Shown in pieces: positions 25,261-35,106 of a stretch of 64,000 nucleotides of DNA (the first letter of the stretch is position 1; each line of letters opens with the position of its first letter). The translations under genes were made by a program, and so were the position numbers. The notes below the pieces were generated by a model, which saw nothing but the letters and a program-made list of their open reading frames with translations, searched no databases and was not told the DNA's origin. The DNA is from Paraburkholderia podalyriae (lineage in GTDB: Bacteria; Pseudomonadota; Gammaproteobacteria; Burkholderiales; Burkholderiaceae), in contig NZ_VZQQ01000024.1 of assembly GCF_014397785.1 (NCBI RefSeq), positions 1 through 64,000 on the forward strand, in the 5' to 3' direction.

Positions 25261-26550
25261 ATGCCGAACAGAGCCAACACCCTTGACCCCATCGTCTGCC
25301 CGAAGCCAGCAACAAGTTGGATGCGCGATGTTATCGCCGCAAACTTTGGCACATTTTTCGAATGGTTCGACCTGCTCGTCTACGCAATGTTCGCAATCAC
25401 TGTGTCGAAGCTATTTTTTCCGACCGGCGACGAACAATCGGCGCTGTTGCTTAGTCTGCTCACTTTCGCAAGCTCATTCCTCATCCGTCCGGTCGGTGCG
25501 ATCATCCTGGGCGTGGTCGCCGACAAACATGGCCGGCGTTTCACGTTAAGCCTCACGGCGTTTCTGATGCTGTGCGGCACTGCCTCGATCACACTTGTGC
25601 CCACATACGACAAGATCGGCGTGTTCGCGCCGGTAATTCTAGTCGCGGGACGCCTGCTCCAAGGCTTCTCAGCAGGCGGCGAATTTGGAGCGGCCAATTC
25701 ATTTTTGACCGAACAGGATGCGAAGCGCAGGGGGTTTTTCGGAAGCCTGCAATGGTCGACGTCAGGTCTCGCCGTACTGGTGGCGTCGCTCTTCGCCTAC
25801 TGCGTGAATCGCTATCTGTCGCCGCAACAGGTCGAATCGTGGGGCTGGCGTCTGCCATTCGCCTTTGGCTGTCTGATAGGACCGATTGGTCTCTATATCC
25901 GACGAAAGGTGAACGAGACGGTGGCGTTCGCGCAGGCAAGTGCAGCGGTTCGCAAGCCGTTGCGCGAAACGGCGCAATCCCATATGTCGAGCGTGCTCAT
26001 GGGGGCGGTCATTTCAGGCGCCGGTGGCCTCGCTAGCTTTATGAACATCTACATGCCGACGTTCGCAATTCATAATCTGGGAGTCAGCAAGGACGCAGCC
26101 TTCCTGTCGTCGACGCTCAGCGGCCTCGTATCCGTCGTTTTCCCGATAATCGGCGGCATCGCAGCGGACCGGCTCGGCACCGTCAAGGTGATGCGTGCCG
26201 CGCTACTGTGCGGCATGGTGCTCATCCTGCCGCTCTTTTACATGCTCACGCGTGCGCCGAGCACCGCAACGTTGATCACATTCCAGTGCACCCTTTCACT
26301 GGTGTTCTACAGCTTCTACTACGCGCCGGTCGGCTCGTTGCTCTCACAACTGTTTCCTACGTCCTGCCGTACCACCGGCTCGTCGCTCGCCTACGTAATC
26401 GCGATGACGCTGTTCGGCGGACTCACGCCTGTCGTGACCAACCTTCTCGTGAAATTGACGGGCAGCATCATGTCGCCGGCCTATTACCTGATAGTGATTT
26501 CGACTCTGGCGCTCGTGGCTCTGATCGCCAGCCGCAAGCGCGTCAACTGA
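25261..26550 (+). CDS. MFS transporter, metabolite:H+ symporter (MHS) type
   Basis: A 429-residue, 12-helix carrier. The N-terminal block FGTFFEWFDLLVYAMFAITVSK is typical of MHS proteins (ProP/KgtP/ShiA type), with GVVADKHGRRFTL as MFS motif A and GRLLQGFSAGGEFGAANSFL as the helix-4 signature. The start MPNRANTLD has AAAGGAAA 5 bases ahead. Substrates of the group are carboxylates, betaines and similar zwitterions. It is followed 17 bases later by an FAD amino-acid-oxidase-like gene, so an amino acid or amine derivative is a fair guess. Confidence 0.88.
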   Translation: MPNRANTLDPIVCPKPATSWMRDVIAANFGTFFEWFDLLVYAMFAITVSKLFFPTGDEQSALLLSLLTFASSFLIRPVGAIILGVVADKHGRRFTLSLTAFLMLCGTASITLVPTYDKIGVFAPVILVAGRLLQGFSAGGEFGAANSFLTEQDAKRRGFFGSLQWSTSGLAVLVASLFAYCVNRYLSPQQVESWGWRLPFAFGCLIGPIGLYIRRKVNETVAFAQASAAVRKPLRETAQSHMSSVLMGAVISGAGGLASFMNIYMPTFAIHNLGVSKDAAFLSSTLSGLVSVVFPIIGGIAADRLGTVKVMRAALLCGMVLILPLFYMLTRAPSTATLITFQCTLSLVFYSFYYAPVGSLLSQLFPTSCRTTGSSLAYVIAMTLFGGLTPVVTNLLVKLTGSIMSPAYYLIVISTLALVALIASRKRVN

Positions 26551-26567
26551 CATATCTCCGAGCTAAC

Positions 26568-27857
26568 ATGCTGCCCATTCAAGAAATCACATTGAAACCC
26601 GAATTGCCCAAGCAGGTCTCCGTCGCAATTATTGGCGGCGGAATCATTGGAATCAGTTGCGCGCTTGCGCTGGCGCGCAAAGGTGTCGACGTCGCGGTGT
26701 TCGAAAAAGGCGCGATCGGTTGCGAACAGTCTTCACGCAACTGGGGCTGGGTGCGCTCCATCGGACGCGACATTAAGGAACTGCAACTGTCTGTCCTCGC
26801 TAACGAATTGTGGCAGTCAATCCAGTCGCAAATCGACGTGGGCTACCGGATGACGGGACTCGCATATCTTGCGAAAGACGAGTCGGAGATGGCGCTGCAT
26901 CAAAAATGGATCGATGCATCCGGCGCCAGCGGTGTCCGCGTCAGCCTTCTCGGCAGGGCCGAACTCGCGAGCTTTCTCCCACAGTCGAGCCGCACATGGG
27001 ACGGGGCGCTGTATAGCGCGACCGACGGTGTCGCCGAACCCACGATGGCCACACGCGGCATCGCCGAACTCGCTCGCGCGAGCGGAGCATCCATCTTCGA
27101 GCACTGCGCGGTGCGCGGCATCGACGTGTCGGCGGGGCGCGTGTCGGGGGTCGTGACCGAGCACGGCGTCGTGAAATGCGCCGACGTGGTACTGGCAGGC
27201 GGCGCATGGTCGCGGCTATTCTGCGGCAACCATGCAATTGAGTTTCCGCAACTCAAGGTCCATGCCTCCGTGCTGCAAACCGCACCTATCGACGCTAAAC
27301 TGAATGTCGCAATCAACGGGGGCGACTTCACATGCCGCAAACGCTGCGACGGCGGGTACACAGTGTCGAAACTCGGTGCCTCGGTCGCCGACCTCACGCC
27401 CGACAGCATTCGCCTGAGCACGAAATACCTGCGGGCCTGGCTCAAAGAGCGCAAGTACCTGCGACTCCGTTTCGGACGCCCCTTTTTTGATGAACTGAAG
27501 ATTCCGCGCCGCTTCAGCATTGACCGCCCGACGCCGTTCGAATCGTACCGCGTGCTCGATCCTGAGGCGAACAACGGAATGCTCAACGACGCAATGAATT
27601 GCCTGAAGCAGACCTTTCCGTCGTTCGCCAATGCGACGATTGCACGTACGTGGGCAGGTATGATTGACGTCACGCCCGATGCGCTGCCGGTTATCTCGAA
27701 GGTCGAGCAGATACCGGGTTTCTATCTCGGTTCCGGCTTTTCAGGCCATGGCTTCGGCATAGGACCGGCCGCAGGCGCTGTGCTCGCCGATCTGGTGACA
27801 GGCGATCGCACACAGGTCGGCATCGAAGACTTCGCCCTAAGCCGTTTTTGCTCGTAG
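26568..27857 (+). CDS. FAD-dependent oxidoreductase (DadA-like, DAO family)
   Basis: A 429-residue flavoprotein. Residues ~15-45 are the FAD Rossmann motif VAIIGGGIIGISCALALARK with the acid VFEKG. SRNWGWVRSIGRD follows as the glycine/D-amino-acid oxidase active-site entry. The C-terminus has RTWAGMIDVTPDALPVISKV and GFYLGSGFSGHGFGIGPAAG, the FAD-closing segment. It probably oxidises an amine or amino acid brought in by the MHS carrier encoded 17 bases upstream, so the two form an uptake-plus-oxidation pair. ATG 26568 is the first start after the transporter stop. No covalent-flavin motif stands out. Confidence 0.85.
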   Translation: MLPIQEITLKPELPKQVSVAIIGGGIIGISCALALARKGVDVAVFEKGAIGCEQSSRNWGWVRSIGRDIKELQLSVLANELWQSIQSQIDVGYRMTGLAYLAKDESEMALHQKWIDASGASGVRVSLLGRAELASFLPQSSRTWDGALYSATDGVAEPTMATRGIAELARASGASIFEHCAVRGIDVSAGRVSGVVTEHGVVKCADVVLAGGAWSRLFCGNHAIEFPQLKVHASVLQTAPIDAKLNVAINGGDFTCRKRCDGGYTVSKLGASVADLTPDSIRLSTKYLRAWLKERKYLRLRFGRPFFDELKIPRRFSIDRPTPFESYRVLDPEANNGMLNDAMNCLKQTFPSFANATIARTWAGMIDVTPDALPVISKVEQIPGFYLGSGFSGHGFGIGPAAGAVLADLVTGDRTQVGIEDFALSRFCS

Positions 27858-28059
27858 GGATGGAGGTTCCTCCTTTGACGGCGGGACCCATAGCTCGCAC
27901 GGCTATATACATCCGCCACCGAGACGCCTTCGAGCCCAATGGAGCTCGGTGTGCGCTCAGCGGAGCGGCGGAAATGCTTGGGTGCGGGTTCGAGACCCGA
28001 CGCAAACGCACGCGACGCAACGAGTTTCTTGACACGATGAACACGATCGTTCCGTGGGC
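27858..28059. other. Non-coding stretch before IS5 scar
   Basis: No gene found. A tRNA T-arm-like piece (GGGTTCGAGACCC, near 27985) stands alone without acceptor or anticodon stems. Confidence 0.4.
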
Positions 28060-28335
28060 CGAACTGTGTGCGCGGTAGTCGAACTGTATTACCGGAAACG
28101 CGGGGTCGCCCGCCGATTCGTTCGGAGCCGATGCTGTGGATTCTCTTCGTGCAGCGCTGCTTCAATCTGGCCGAGCTCGCTTGCAAAGAGGCCCTGTATG
28201 ACACCACCAGCCTGCGTCGCTTTGTGGGCATTGATCTGGGCTGGGAAGCCGTACCGGATGTGACAACGCCGTCAAGTCCGACGCCTGCTTGAAGCACCAA
28301 CTCTGCGAACGGCTCTTCGCCGAGGTACGGGGAGT
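28060..28335 (+). mobile_element. IS5-family transposase remnant
   Basis: Neighbouring frames give ELYYRKR, then GRPPIRSEPMLWILFVQRCF, NLAEL, CKEALYDTTSLRRFVGIDLG and, in another frame, KHQLCERLFAEV. These are the N-terminal blocks of IS5-type transposases in order. The frame is broken and the DDE catalytic core is absent; downstream DNA to 28600 is unrecognisable. It is an old scar with no visible terminal repeats. Confidence 0.7.
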
Positions 28336-28605
28336 GTATCGACGCCACTGCCGTTGTCCGCGCGGTGCCGGCACCGCAGGACGGGCCGGGCCACCCGCGT
28401 ACGTGCACACGGCCAACACCGACGACACGTCATATATCGCGCGGCGTGCAGCAACGACCTTTCGGAAGATTGCGTCGGACTCCGGCGGTCGAGTCGGAGA
28501 CAGCCGGAGATCGTAAAAAGCAGCGTCGCCCCGGGTTCACCCCCTAGGGTGCTGCGATTCCCGATAACCCTTCACCGCCTGCGAGACGGGTAGCTCAGAC
28601 ACGCG

Positions 28606-29814
28606 TCACAGCCTCATATCGCGCGCCGCACGCAAAAACGTATCGAGCAGCGGCACGCAGTCGAGCAACTCAGGGCCGCCTGCGCGGTGGAACTCCGGGT
28701 GCCACTGCACGCCGACGACGAACGCCGCGCGCCTATAGCGGATTCCTTCGATGATCCCGTCGTCGGACGACACGGCCTCGATGTTAAGATCGCGACCGAG
28801 CTCACGGATCGCCTGACGGTGGATCGAGTTCGCGATCACTTCCCTGCGCCCCGGCAACATGCTCGCCAGCGTCGAGCGTTCCGGAAAGCGGATCGCATAA
28901 CGGTGCTGGCTGTAGCGCTCACTCACGTGCGCGTTCGCGGTCGGCACCTCGGTCGCGATGTCCTGATACAGCGATCCGCCGAATGCGACGTTGATGAGTT
29001 GACAACCGCGGCACACACCGAGCACCGGCTTGCCCGACTCTACGAACTCGTGCAGCACTCGAGCGCGTACATGTCGTGCACCCGATCGCCCGGCCATTCC
29101 GGCCGTGCGTCGGATGCGGCGTAGGTTTGCGGCGACACGTCCGCGCCGCCTTGCAGCAGCCCATTGAGATGCTTCGCGTAGTCGCGCAGCCGGATGTTGC
29201 TCGGATGCAGCGTCCCTTGGTGCCCGACGGTCGGGATCATGAACACGAGGACGTCGCGCGACATCACACGGTGCGCAATCGATTCCTCCACATACTGCAG
29301 AGTCTTACCACGCAACCCCGGCGCGCCGGGCTTCGGATGGAAGATCCGTGCTGACACGCCGATGCGCAGCGTGCGCTGCGAGCTTCGCTGGCCAGCACGA
29401 TCGAACACGCGCCGAGCGCGCGCCGCAATGATCCGGCCGAGCGCCGACCATCGCCTGTCGCTACGACGCAGGTACGTGCTGGTGCCGCCGACGCCGCGCC
29501 GGCCGGCGGTGGCCGCAATGATTCGAAATCCGGCTGCGCCGCGAAGCCCGGCGGCATGCTCGCCTTGGCCGCGGCGGCGGCCCCCGATCTGGCGAATAGC
29601 GCGGCGGCGGGTGATCCGGCGTTGGGCGGCGAAGTAGCCGAATCGGTAGTTGAACCGGCCGACGAAGCATCGGGGGCAGTAGCCAATGAATCTTCGGCGT
29701 CGGGTGCAACCAGCGCGGCGAAGTCGCCACCTGTCGCACACCGGCGTCAGTGGCATCGTGCGCGGGCACGGTCTGGACCGGTGATGCGGCGGACAAAGGC
29801 GTGGTATCGCTCAT
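28606..29814 (-). pseudogene. puuD: Frameshifted gamma-glutamyl-GABA hydrolase-like gene
   Basis: The peptidase C26/PuuD family is readable in pieces. TLRIGVSARIFHPKPGAPGL to GDRVHDMYALE lies in one frame (to about 29050). LHEFVESGKPVLGVCRGCQL with the nucleophile Cys, GIRYRRAAFVVGVQWHPEFH with the catalytic His, and the end lie in another. The switch falls at GCGCTCGAGTGCTG, where one base appears lost between Glu and Leu-Leu. The alanine/proline-rich N-terminal leader (from MSDTTPLSAASPVQTV at 29814) also changes frame at least once. An intact protein would cleave gamma-glutamyl-GABA in putrescine catabolism. As read, it is broken or carries sequencing errors. Confidence 0.75.
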
Positions 29815-29934
29815 GACGAGGGTCTGGCTCGTCCTTTACGCGAATAAAGAGACCAGAGATATATATCTTTCAAAAGTACCACAGGTAGACGGAGCGCCGT
29901 CCACCCGTGGACCATTGTTCTGCATCTTTGGATG

Positions 29935-31086
29935 TCAGAATCGGTGACGCATACCGACAACCACCAGTGTCTGGGAGTTACCGTTTCCAGTCAGCCCATA
30001 TGAACCGACCGACGCGACTGCATCAACGAGCCCTCCTGCGGCCGTCCGCTGCGTTCCGCTCGCATGCTGGTAAGCGGCAACCGCGTAGAAGTCCGTGCGC
30101 TTCGACAAGGCGTAGGTAGCGCCCGCCGTCACCTGGTTATACGTTGCAGACGTGTCACCTCCAGCGCGGGTGTAGATGTATCCGAGTCCGCCGAGGACAC
30201 TGGGACTAATCTGATAGAGGGCATACACTTTTCCCGAATTGAAGTGCTGCTGCGATTTGAACGTCGACTGCGCGTCCGCGTTAAACGCCGCGTAGCTATA
30301 CACAGCTCCGAGCGTCAGCGCAGAAAGCTGATAGCGGGCCGCTGCATGCGCTATTCCGATCGTTGCAGCAGTTTGATAGCCGTTGCTGATGGGTCCGTCA
30401 AAGATCGAATCCATCGTACCACTCCACGTGGTCCGAAGCTGTCCCGAGGCGGCCGCAGTATTACTTCCATGAAGATAGCCTGCCGCGATGCTCAATGCTC
30501 CGCCAGTGTAACTGGCTGCCGCAGAGTAGGTATTTCCTGACCCAGGCTGCCCAGCCACACCATTCAGTGCGTACAGTCCTTCAAACTGGATACCTCCAAA
30601 CAAGGGGCTAACGTATTTGATTGCGTTCGAGATGCGCGCACTGTTGTCGTTGTTATCGACGTCTCCGGGAGTTGTGGCTGGAGATCCGAAGACGCTTTCG
30701 AGTGTCAACCCTTGAACCTTGTCAACCACCGGATCATACTGCCGCCCCAGCTTAAGAGTACCGACACTGGCGCTCGTGATACCGACCCACGACTGCCGGC
30801 CAAATTCGCGCCCACCTTGACCAAATGCGCCGGTGCCGACATTAAAACCATTTTCAATCTGAAAAATTGCCGCCAACCCACCACCCAGGTCTTCTACGCC
30901 TTTCAACCCCCATCGATCACCATTGAGATTACCGTTCATCATCGCATAGCGGCTGCCTTGATTGGTGTTGACGTAGCCAAAACCTGCGTCAATCAAACCG
31001 TACAAGGTAACGCTCGATTGCGCATGAGCCACGCCGACGAGTGCGGTTGACGCCAACACAATAGCAGCAGACTTTTTCTTGTGCAT
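29935..31086 (-). CDS. Gram-negative porin 2 (OmpC-like)
   Basis: A 383-residue outer-membrane beta-barrel. Signal MHKKKSAAIVLASTALVGVAHA, then QSSVTLYGLIDAGFGYVNTN, the GGREFGRQSWVGITSASVGT block and a terminal MRHRF. ATG 31086 is preferred over the upstream 31140 start because GGAG precedes it and the signal peptide begins there. It is of usual length for Burkholderiaceae porins. It stands between the broken puuD-like gene and the M20 hydrolase unit, with its own upstream region of about 450 bases, so it is probably an independent transcript. Confidence 0.92.
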   Translation of the reverse strand: MHKKKSAAIVLASTALVGVAHAQSSVTLYGLIDAGFGYVNTNQGSRYAMMNGNLNGDRWGLKGVEDLGGGLAAIFQIENGFNVGTGAFGQGGREFGRQSWVGITSASVGTLKLGRQYDPVVDKVQGLTLESVFGSPATTPGDVDNNDNSARISNAIKYVSPLFGGIQFEGLYALNGVAGQPGSGNTYSAAASYTGGALSIAAGYLHGSNTAAASGQLRTTWSGTMDSIFDGPISNGYQTAATIGIAHAAARYQLSALTLGAVYSYAAFNADAQSTFKSQQHFNSGKVYALYQISPSVLGGLGYIYTRAGGDTSATYNQVTAGATYALSKRTDFYAVAAYQHASGTQRTAAGGLVDAVASVGSYGLTGNGNSQTLVVVGMRHRF

Positions 31087-31533
31087 TTGATCTCCATCGA
31101 TCATTGAAGAATGACTGTGCAGACTGCGACACAGTGACATGTTTTTATATGTTGTACTAAGTTAATAGTCTTCGACCAATCCCCCCGATACCCATTTGAA
31201 TTTGAACTGACACGGTCGACAGCGCGTCCGAATCAAGGTGACTTCGCCGCAACCACGTTACGGCTGGATCGCGTCAAGGTCGAGCGTCGCTAACAGTCGT
31301 TGATCCATACAACGACGCCTGTTCCTGCGAACAACCCGCGACCCTGGTCGGCGCGCAGACACCGGTGCCGTATCAGCGACGTTCGTCCCCCACTCCGGAA
31401 GCCGAGCCGACGCATGGTAGACAGCTCGCCTCCAAGGAAGGAGCGTCAGACGCGGCGCGGCATCGGGGGGCCTGCAAAGAGCACTCCCGCACTGTGATTC
31501 GCCAGGCCGTCCGGGACTGCGACGGACTCCTTC
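31087..31533. other. Intergenic region upstream of porin 2
   Basis: About 450 bases. The AT-rich part near 31140-31190 could carry the porin promoter. The rest shows no gene, repeat or clear terminator. Confidence 0.4.
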
Positions 31534-32955
31534 TCAGTCGGCCTGTTGCGGCAAGCGGGGGCCCAGTTCGGGGGGCATCAGGCAGGTGAATGGGTCAAGT
31601 GCGCTTTGCCGCTGGAACTCATCCTTGACGGCCGTGCGGAGCCTATCGTCCGTCAAGACGTCCGCTCCGGTTGCCGCCATGACCTTCGCAGCATAGGCCA
31701 AACCCTTGCGCGCCGGATCCGAATTGCTCTGGGCGGTCCATTGCCAAGTGTGGGACGGCGGGCCAATGACATGGGTCGCCGCCAGAAGCTGCACTGTTGG
31801 CACCGTGCGACTCACATCACCAACGTCCGTCGATCCCATGACCGGCTCAGTGACGTCGCGCAACGGCCAGACTTCGTCACACAGCACCGTGTGCTCGCGC
31901 GGCGCGAGCTGCCACAACTCGTAGGAAGCAGCGATCGCTTTCGCCGAACAGGACGCCTGATAAGGCGCCGCGATTGCGCGGTCACGTTTGTCGAAGCCAG
32001 TAGGCCCCAACTTCGTCAAATTGGCGTGGAGCGCTTCTTCGAAGGGACGATTGCGAAGCAAGCTTGCGACCGCAGCGTGCACGTCTTCGCTCACCTCGGT
32101 CTCTGTCATCAACGCTGCGCCTTTGGCTACCTTGCGGACCCGTTCGGCTAGTTCGACCAATTCCGTCTGTTGGGCGGCGCGGATCGAATAACGTACCGTA
32201 GCGTGGCTCTGCACGACATTCGGCGCGATGCCGCCTGCATCGATGATGGCATAGTGTATGCGGGCATGGCTCGACATGTGCTCGCGCATATAGTTGACGC
32301 CGACGTTCATGAGTTCGACGGCGTCCAGCGCGCTGCGGCCGAGATGCGGCGTAGCTGCAGCATGGGCGGTGCGCCCCGTAAAGCTGAAGTCGATTCCGAG
32401 AGTGGCGAGAGAGCCAGAGTCCCATACCATGTTAAAAAAGGCTGGATGCCACGTGATGGCGGCGTCGACGTCGTCGAAGGCGCCTGCGCGCGCCATAAAA
32501 GCCTTGCCCGCTCCACCCTCCTCTGCTGGACAGCCGTAGTAACGCACGCGGCCTTTCAATCCGTTAGCCGCGAGATAGTCCTTCACGGCCGTCGCCGCCA
32601 AGAGAGCCGCGGCGCCAAGAAGGTTGTGCCCACACCCGTGTCCGTGTCCGTCCTTTTCGACCGGCGAGAACTCGGCCAGTCCGGCCGCCTGGCTCAGTCC
32701 GGGGAGCGCGTCGTATTCGCCCAGGAACGCGATGATGGGTCCGCCTTCGCCGGCCTCGCCCAAAACGGCGGTCGGAATGCCGGCGACATTCCGGACAATA
32801 CGAAACCCCTCCTGCTCCAGCATCGCCACATGCTGGGTAACCGATCTGAACTCGTTATAGGACAGTTCCGGCGTTGCCCATACCTTGTCACTGAGCACGA
32901 AGAAGTCTTCCTTTTTTGCTTCGACGAGGTTCCAGATTTCTTCCGCGACTGCCAT
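31534..32955 (-). CDS. M20-family amidohydrolase (AbgB-like)
   Basis: A 473-residue peptidase M20D-type hydrolase. Metal-site landmarks in order are FLGEYDALPGLSQAAG, GHGHGCGHNLLGAA, YGCPAEEGGAGKAFMA, TWHPAF, the dimerisation insert with DFSFTGRTAHAAATPHLGRS, and the final His in PPSHTWQWT. This matches the p-aminobenzoyl-glutamate/N-acyl-amino-acid hydrolases (AbgB), which split amide bonds with a two-metal centre. The start MAVAEEIW has AGAGAGG 8 bases ahead. The MHS carrier gene lies 67 bases upstream on the same strand and probably imports its amide substrate. Confidence 0.88.
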   Translation of the reverse strand: MAVAEEIWNLVEAKKEDFFVLSDKVWATPELSYNEFRSVTQHVAMLEQEGFRIVRNVAGIPTAVLGEAGEGGPIIAFLGEYDALPGLSQAAGLAEFSPVEKDGHGHGCGHNLLGAAALLAATAVKDYLAANGLKGRVRYYGCPAEEGGAGKAFMARAGAFDDVDAAITWHPAFFNMVWDSGSLATLGIDFSFTGRTAHAAATPHLGRSALDAVELMNVGVNYMREHMSSHARIHYAIIDAGGIAPNVVQSHATVRYSIRAAQQTELVELAERVRKVAKGAALMTETEVSEDVHAAVASLLRNRPFEEALHANLTKLGPTGFDKRDRAIAAPYQASCSAKAIAASYELWQLAPREHTVLCDEVWPLRDVTEPVMGSTDVGDVSRTVPTVQLLAATHVIGPPSHTWQWTAQSNSDPARKGLAYAAKVMAATGADVLTDDRLRTAVKDEFQRQSALDPFTCLMPPELGPRLPQQAD

Positions 32956-33022
32956 TGATATGCCTCTCTGCATCAGTTGAAAATAGGTTTGAAACTCTAG
33001 TCTTCCGAGGGACAGGCCGCCT

Positions 33023-34351
33023 TCAATCCAACACAACTCCATTCGCGTGACCGAACCGGTCAAGACCTTTTGGAAAGGCCATGATGGCAAAAAGCATGAC
33101 CGCGCTTGCCATAACCGCATAGAACGCTGGAGAAGCGGGATTGCCGGTGTGTTTCAGCAACCAGGTGACGACAACCTGTGCGGTGCCACCGAAGATAGTG
33201 ATCGGAACGGCATAAGTGACACTGAGGCCGAGAGCTCGCACGCGCGCCGGCAACGCTTCGCCAATCAGCATCAGAACCGAAGGTCCCGCTACGGCCGGCA
33301 TGGCACTCATCAATACGGTGGCGATGAGCAAGGTCGGCACGCTATGCGAGAGAATAAGAAGGTGGTATGCCGGGTAGATTCCCGCGAGCAGGACCGTGTA
33401 TGGAAGCGCCACTATGACCCGGACGTTATAGCGATCACAGAGCCACCCACCAAGCAGACCGAACACGATCAGCGACGCACCCAACACTATCGCCGAAAAC
33501 ATGCCGATATGCGGCGGCATTTTCAGTACCGCGATGGAGTATGTGGTCATGTAGAGCGCCACGTAGAAAACCGCGGTGCTAGCTCCGAGCATGGCCATGC
33601 CGGGCAAAATGGCTCGGCGATGGCGCCACAAATCGCGCCATGGAGTGGCCGTCGTATTCGCCTCACGGCTACGGCCATCGAAGGTCTCGGGCATCTGTTT
33701 GCGCAAGTAGAGCGCAACCGGGACGAGTAGGAGCCCAAGGGCGAACGCTAATCGCCATCCCCAACTCTGCATGTTCTCCGGCGCCAGTAGCGATGTGAAC
33801 GTGACGCCGACAATCCCTGCGGCGAAACCCGAAATGCCCTGGCTGGCGGTCGACCAACTCGTATAGAAACCGCGTCGCCCCTCGGGGGCAGCTTCCATAA
33901 GGAATGCTACGGCCGGCCCGACTTCGCCGCCCAAGCCGAACCCTTGGATGAGCCGGCTGATGACCACGATGATCGGAGCGGCGACGCCGATGGTAGCCTG
34001 ATCGGGAGTCAAGGCCAGTCCCATAGTGCCGACAATGATCAGCGCGATGGTAAGAAGCAAGGCCGGCTTGCGTCCGAGGCGGTCGCCGAGCCGGCCGATA
34101 AACAGCGCACCAAGAGGGCGAGTCACGAAACCCACCCCAAAAACTGCGACCGAAGCAAGAATTCCTGTCAGTCCGTCCAAGGATGGAAAGAAAGCCCGTG
34201 CTGCGTAGACCGCGAAGAACGAGTAGATCCCAAAATCATAGAACTCAAGAGCGTTGCCCGCGATCGCCGCAACAACCGCTCTCGTAGGCACTCGTCGTTC
34301 CGATTGCGCGAATCGCGAGTGTGGCGGCCGGCGCTCATCAAGCACAGTCAT
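33023..34351 (-). CDS. MFS transporter, MHS type
   Basis: A 442-residue, 12-helix carrier with the MHS landmarks IAGNALEFYDFGIYSFFAVY, GALFIGRLGDRLGRKPALLL (motif A) and ISRLIQGFGLGGEVGPAVAF. GGAGACAGAAG precedes the ATG. Such proteins use the proton gradient to bring in carboxylates and related anions. The M20 amidohydrolase gene follows, so an N-acylated amino acid or aromatic amide conjugate is a reasonable substrate guess. The pair forms a compact uptake-plus-hydrolysis unit. Confidence 0.88.
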   Translation of the reverse strand: MTVLDERRPPHSRFAQSERRVPTRAVVAAIAGNALEFYDFGIYSFFAVYAARAFFPSLDGLTGILASVAVFGVGFVTRPLGALFIGRLGDRLGRKPALLLTIALIIVGTMGLALTPDQATIGVAAPIIVVISRLIQGFGLGGEVGPAVAFLMEAAPEGRRGFYTSWSTASQGISGFAAGIVGVTFTSLLAPENMQSWGWRLAFALGLLLVPVALYLRKQMPETFDGRSREANTTATPWRDLWRHRRAILPGMAMLGASTAVFYVALYMTTYSIAVLKMPPHIGMFSAIVLGASLIVFGLLGGWLCDRYNVRVIVALPYTVLLAGIYPAYHLLILSHSVPTLLIATVLMSAMPAVAGPSVLMLIGEALPARVRALGLSVTYAVPITIFGGTAQVVVTWLLKHTGNPASPAFYAVMASAVMLFAIMAFPKGLDRFGHANGVVLD

Positions 34352-34602
34352 CTTCTGTCTCCATTGGGCGAATTCTTCGTTCGCGGTTCGTGATTCGTGA
34401 TTCGTTGCTGTCCGCCACTAACGAATGCAGTGGCATCGATAGAAGTCTGCCTCGCTGATGTGAACGACACAATCCGGCCAAAATAGGTCAGGTATTTGGA
34501 ACCCGTATAGGGTGCGCCTCGATACCGATTCTGGATCGACACGCCAGCATCCGATGCTTCACTAGGGTAGACTTGATACGTCCTTTGAAGTAATTCTCAC
34601 AA
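34352..34602. other. Intergenic region upstream of MHS carrier
   Basis: About 250 bases holding the presumed promoter of the carrier/M20 unit. It contains short direct repeats of a GATTCGTGATTCGTT kind near 34386-34410, too short to interpret. Confidence 0.35.
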
Positions 34603-34937
34603 AAGACCGTACCGACATTCGAACTGGCGAGCCACGTGAACACACCAGACGGAGCGTGTCACTACGTCAGCATTCAATACAGCCAACGACTGACTGAGGC
34701 TGGAATCGACCCGTCGGTCAGAAGCCGGCCGACGAGCGTGACAACGCGCTGCCTGAACCGATGAACGGCATCTACAAGACGGAACTGTTTCATCGCCGCG
34801 CCCCTTGGAAAACGAGGGAATCCGTCGAATAAGCAACGCTGGAATGTGTGGGCTGGCAAAACCATCATCGTCTGATGGAATCGCTCGGCTATCTCCCGCA
34901 CGCTGGGGCTGAAGCAAGCTATTACAGGCAAGTCTGA
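34603..34937 (+). mobile_element. IS3-family transposase (OrfB) 3' remnant
   Basis: Reading through frame changes, the plus strand gives PTFELASHVNTPDGACHYVS, IQYSQRLTEAGIDPSVRSR, RRAPWKTRES-like pieces and finally ATLECVGWQNHHRLMESLGY, LPHAGAEASYYRQV and a stop. These are the C-terminal integrase blocks of IS3-group OrfB, ending at the usual place. The catalytic DDE part upstream is missing and at least two frameshifts and one stop interrupt it. An inactive scar, without visible terminal repeats. Confidence 0.75.
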
Positions 34938-35106
34938 CGTGCCTGCATGTAGTTAAACCAACCAGCCTGCGGTTCAGCTCGCTTGCACGCATCCACAACA
35001 CAGCGATGATCGGACTCTTGGATCGGAGCGACAATGACTGTGCGTGGAAAGCACATTCAGCGGATCCTCACATCGGCCACACAAACGGCTGTTAGCTTAC
35101 TCAAAG
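34938..35106. other. Unassigned gap
   Basis: About 170 bases between the IS3 scar and the GlpD-like gene; nothing recognisable. Confidence 0.35.

Noticed and set aside
27975..28005. tRNA-like T-arm (GGGTTCGAGACCC) that could mark a tRNA gene or attachment site
   Set aside because: No acceptor stem, anticodon arm or CCA end could be placed around it; a chance hairpin is more likely.
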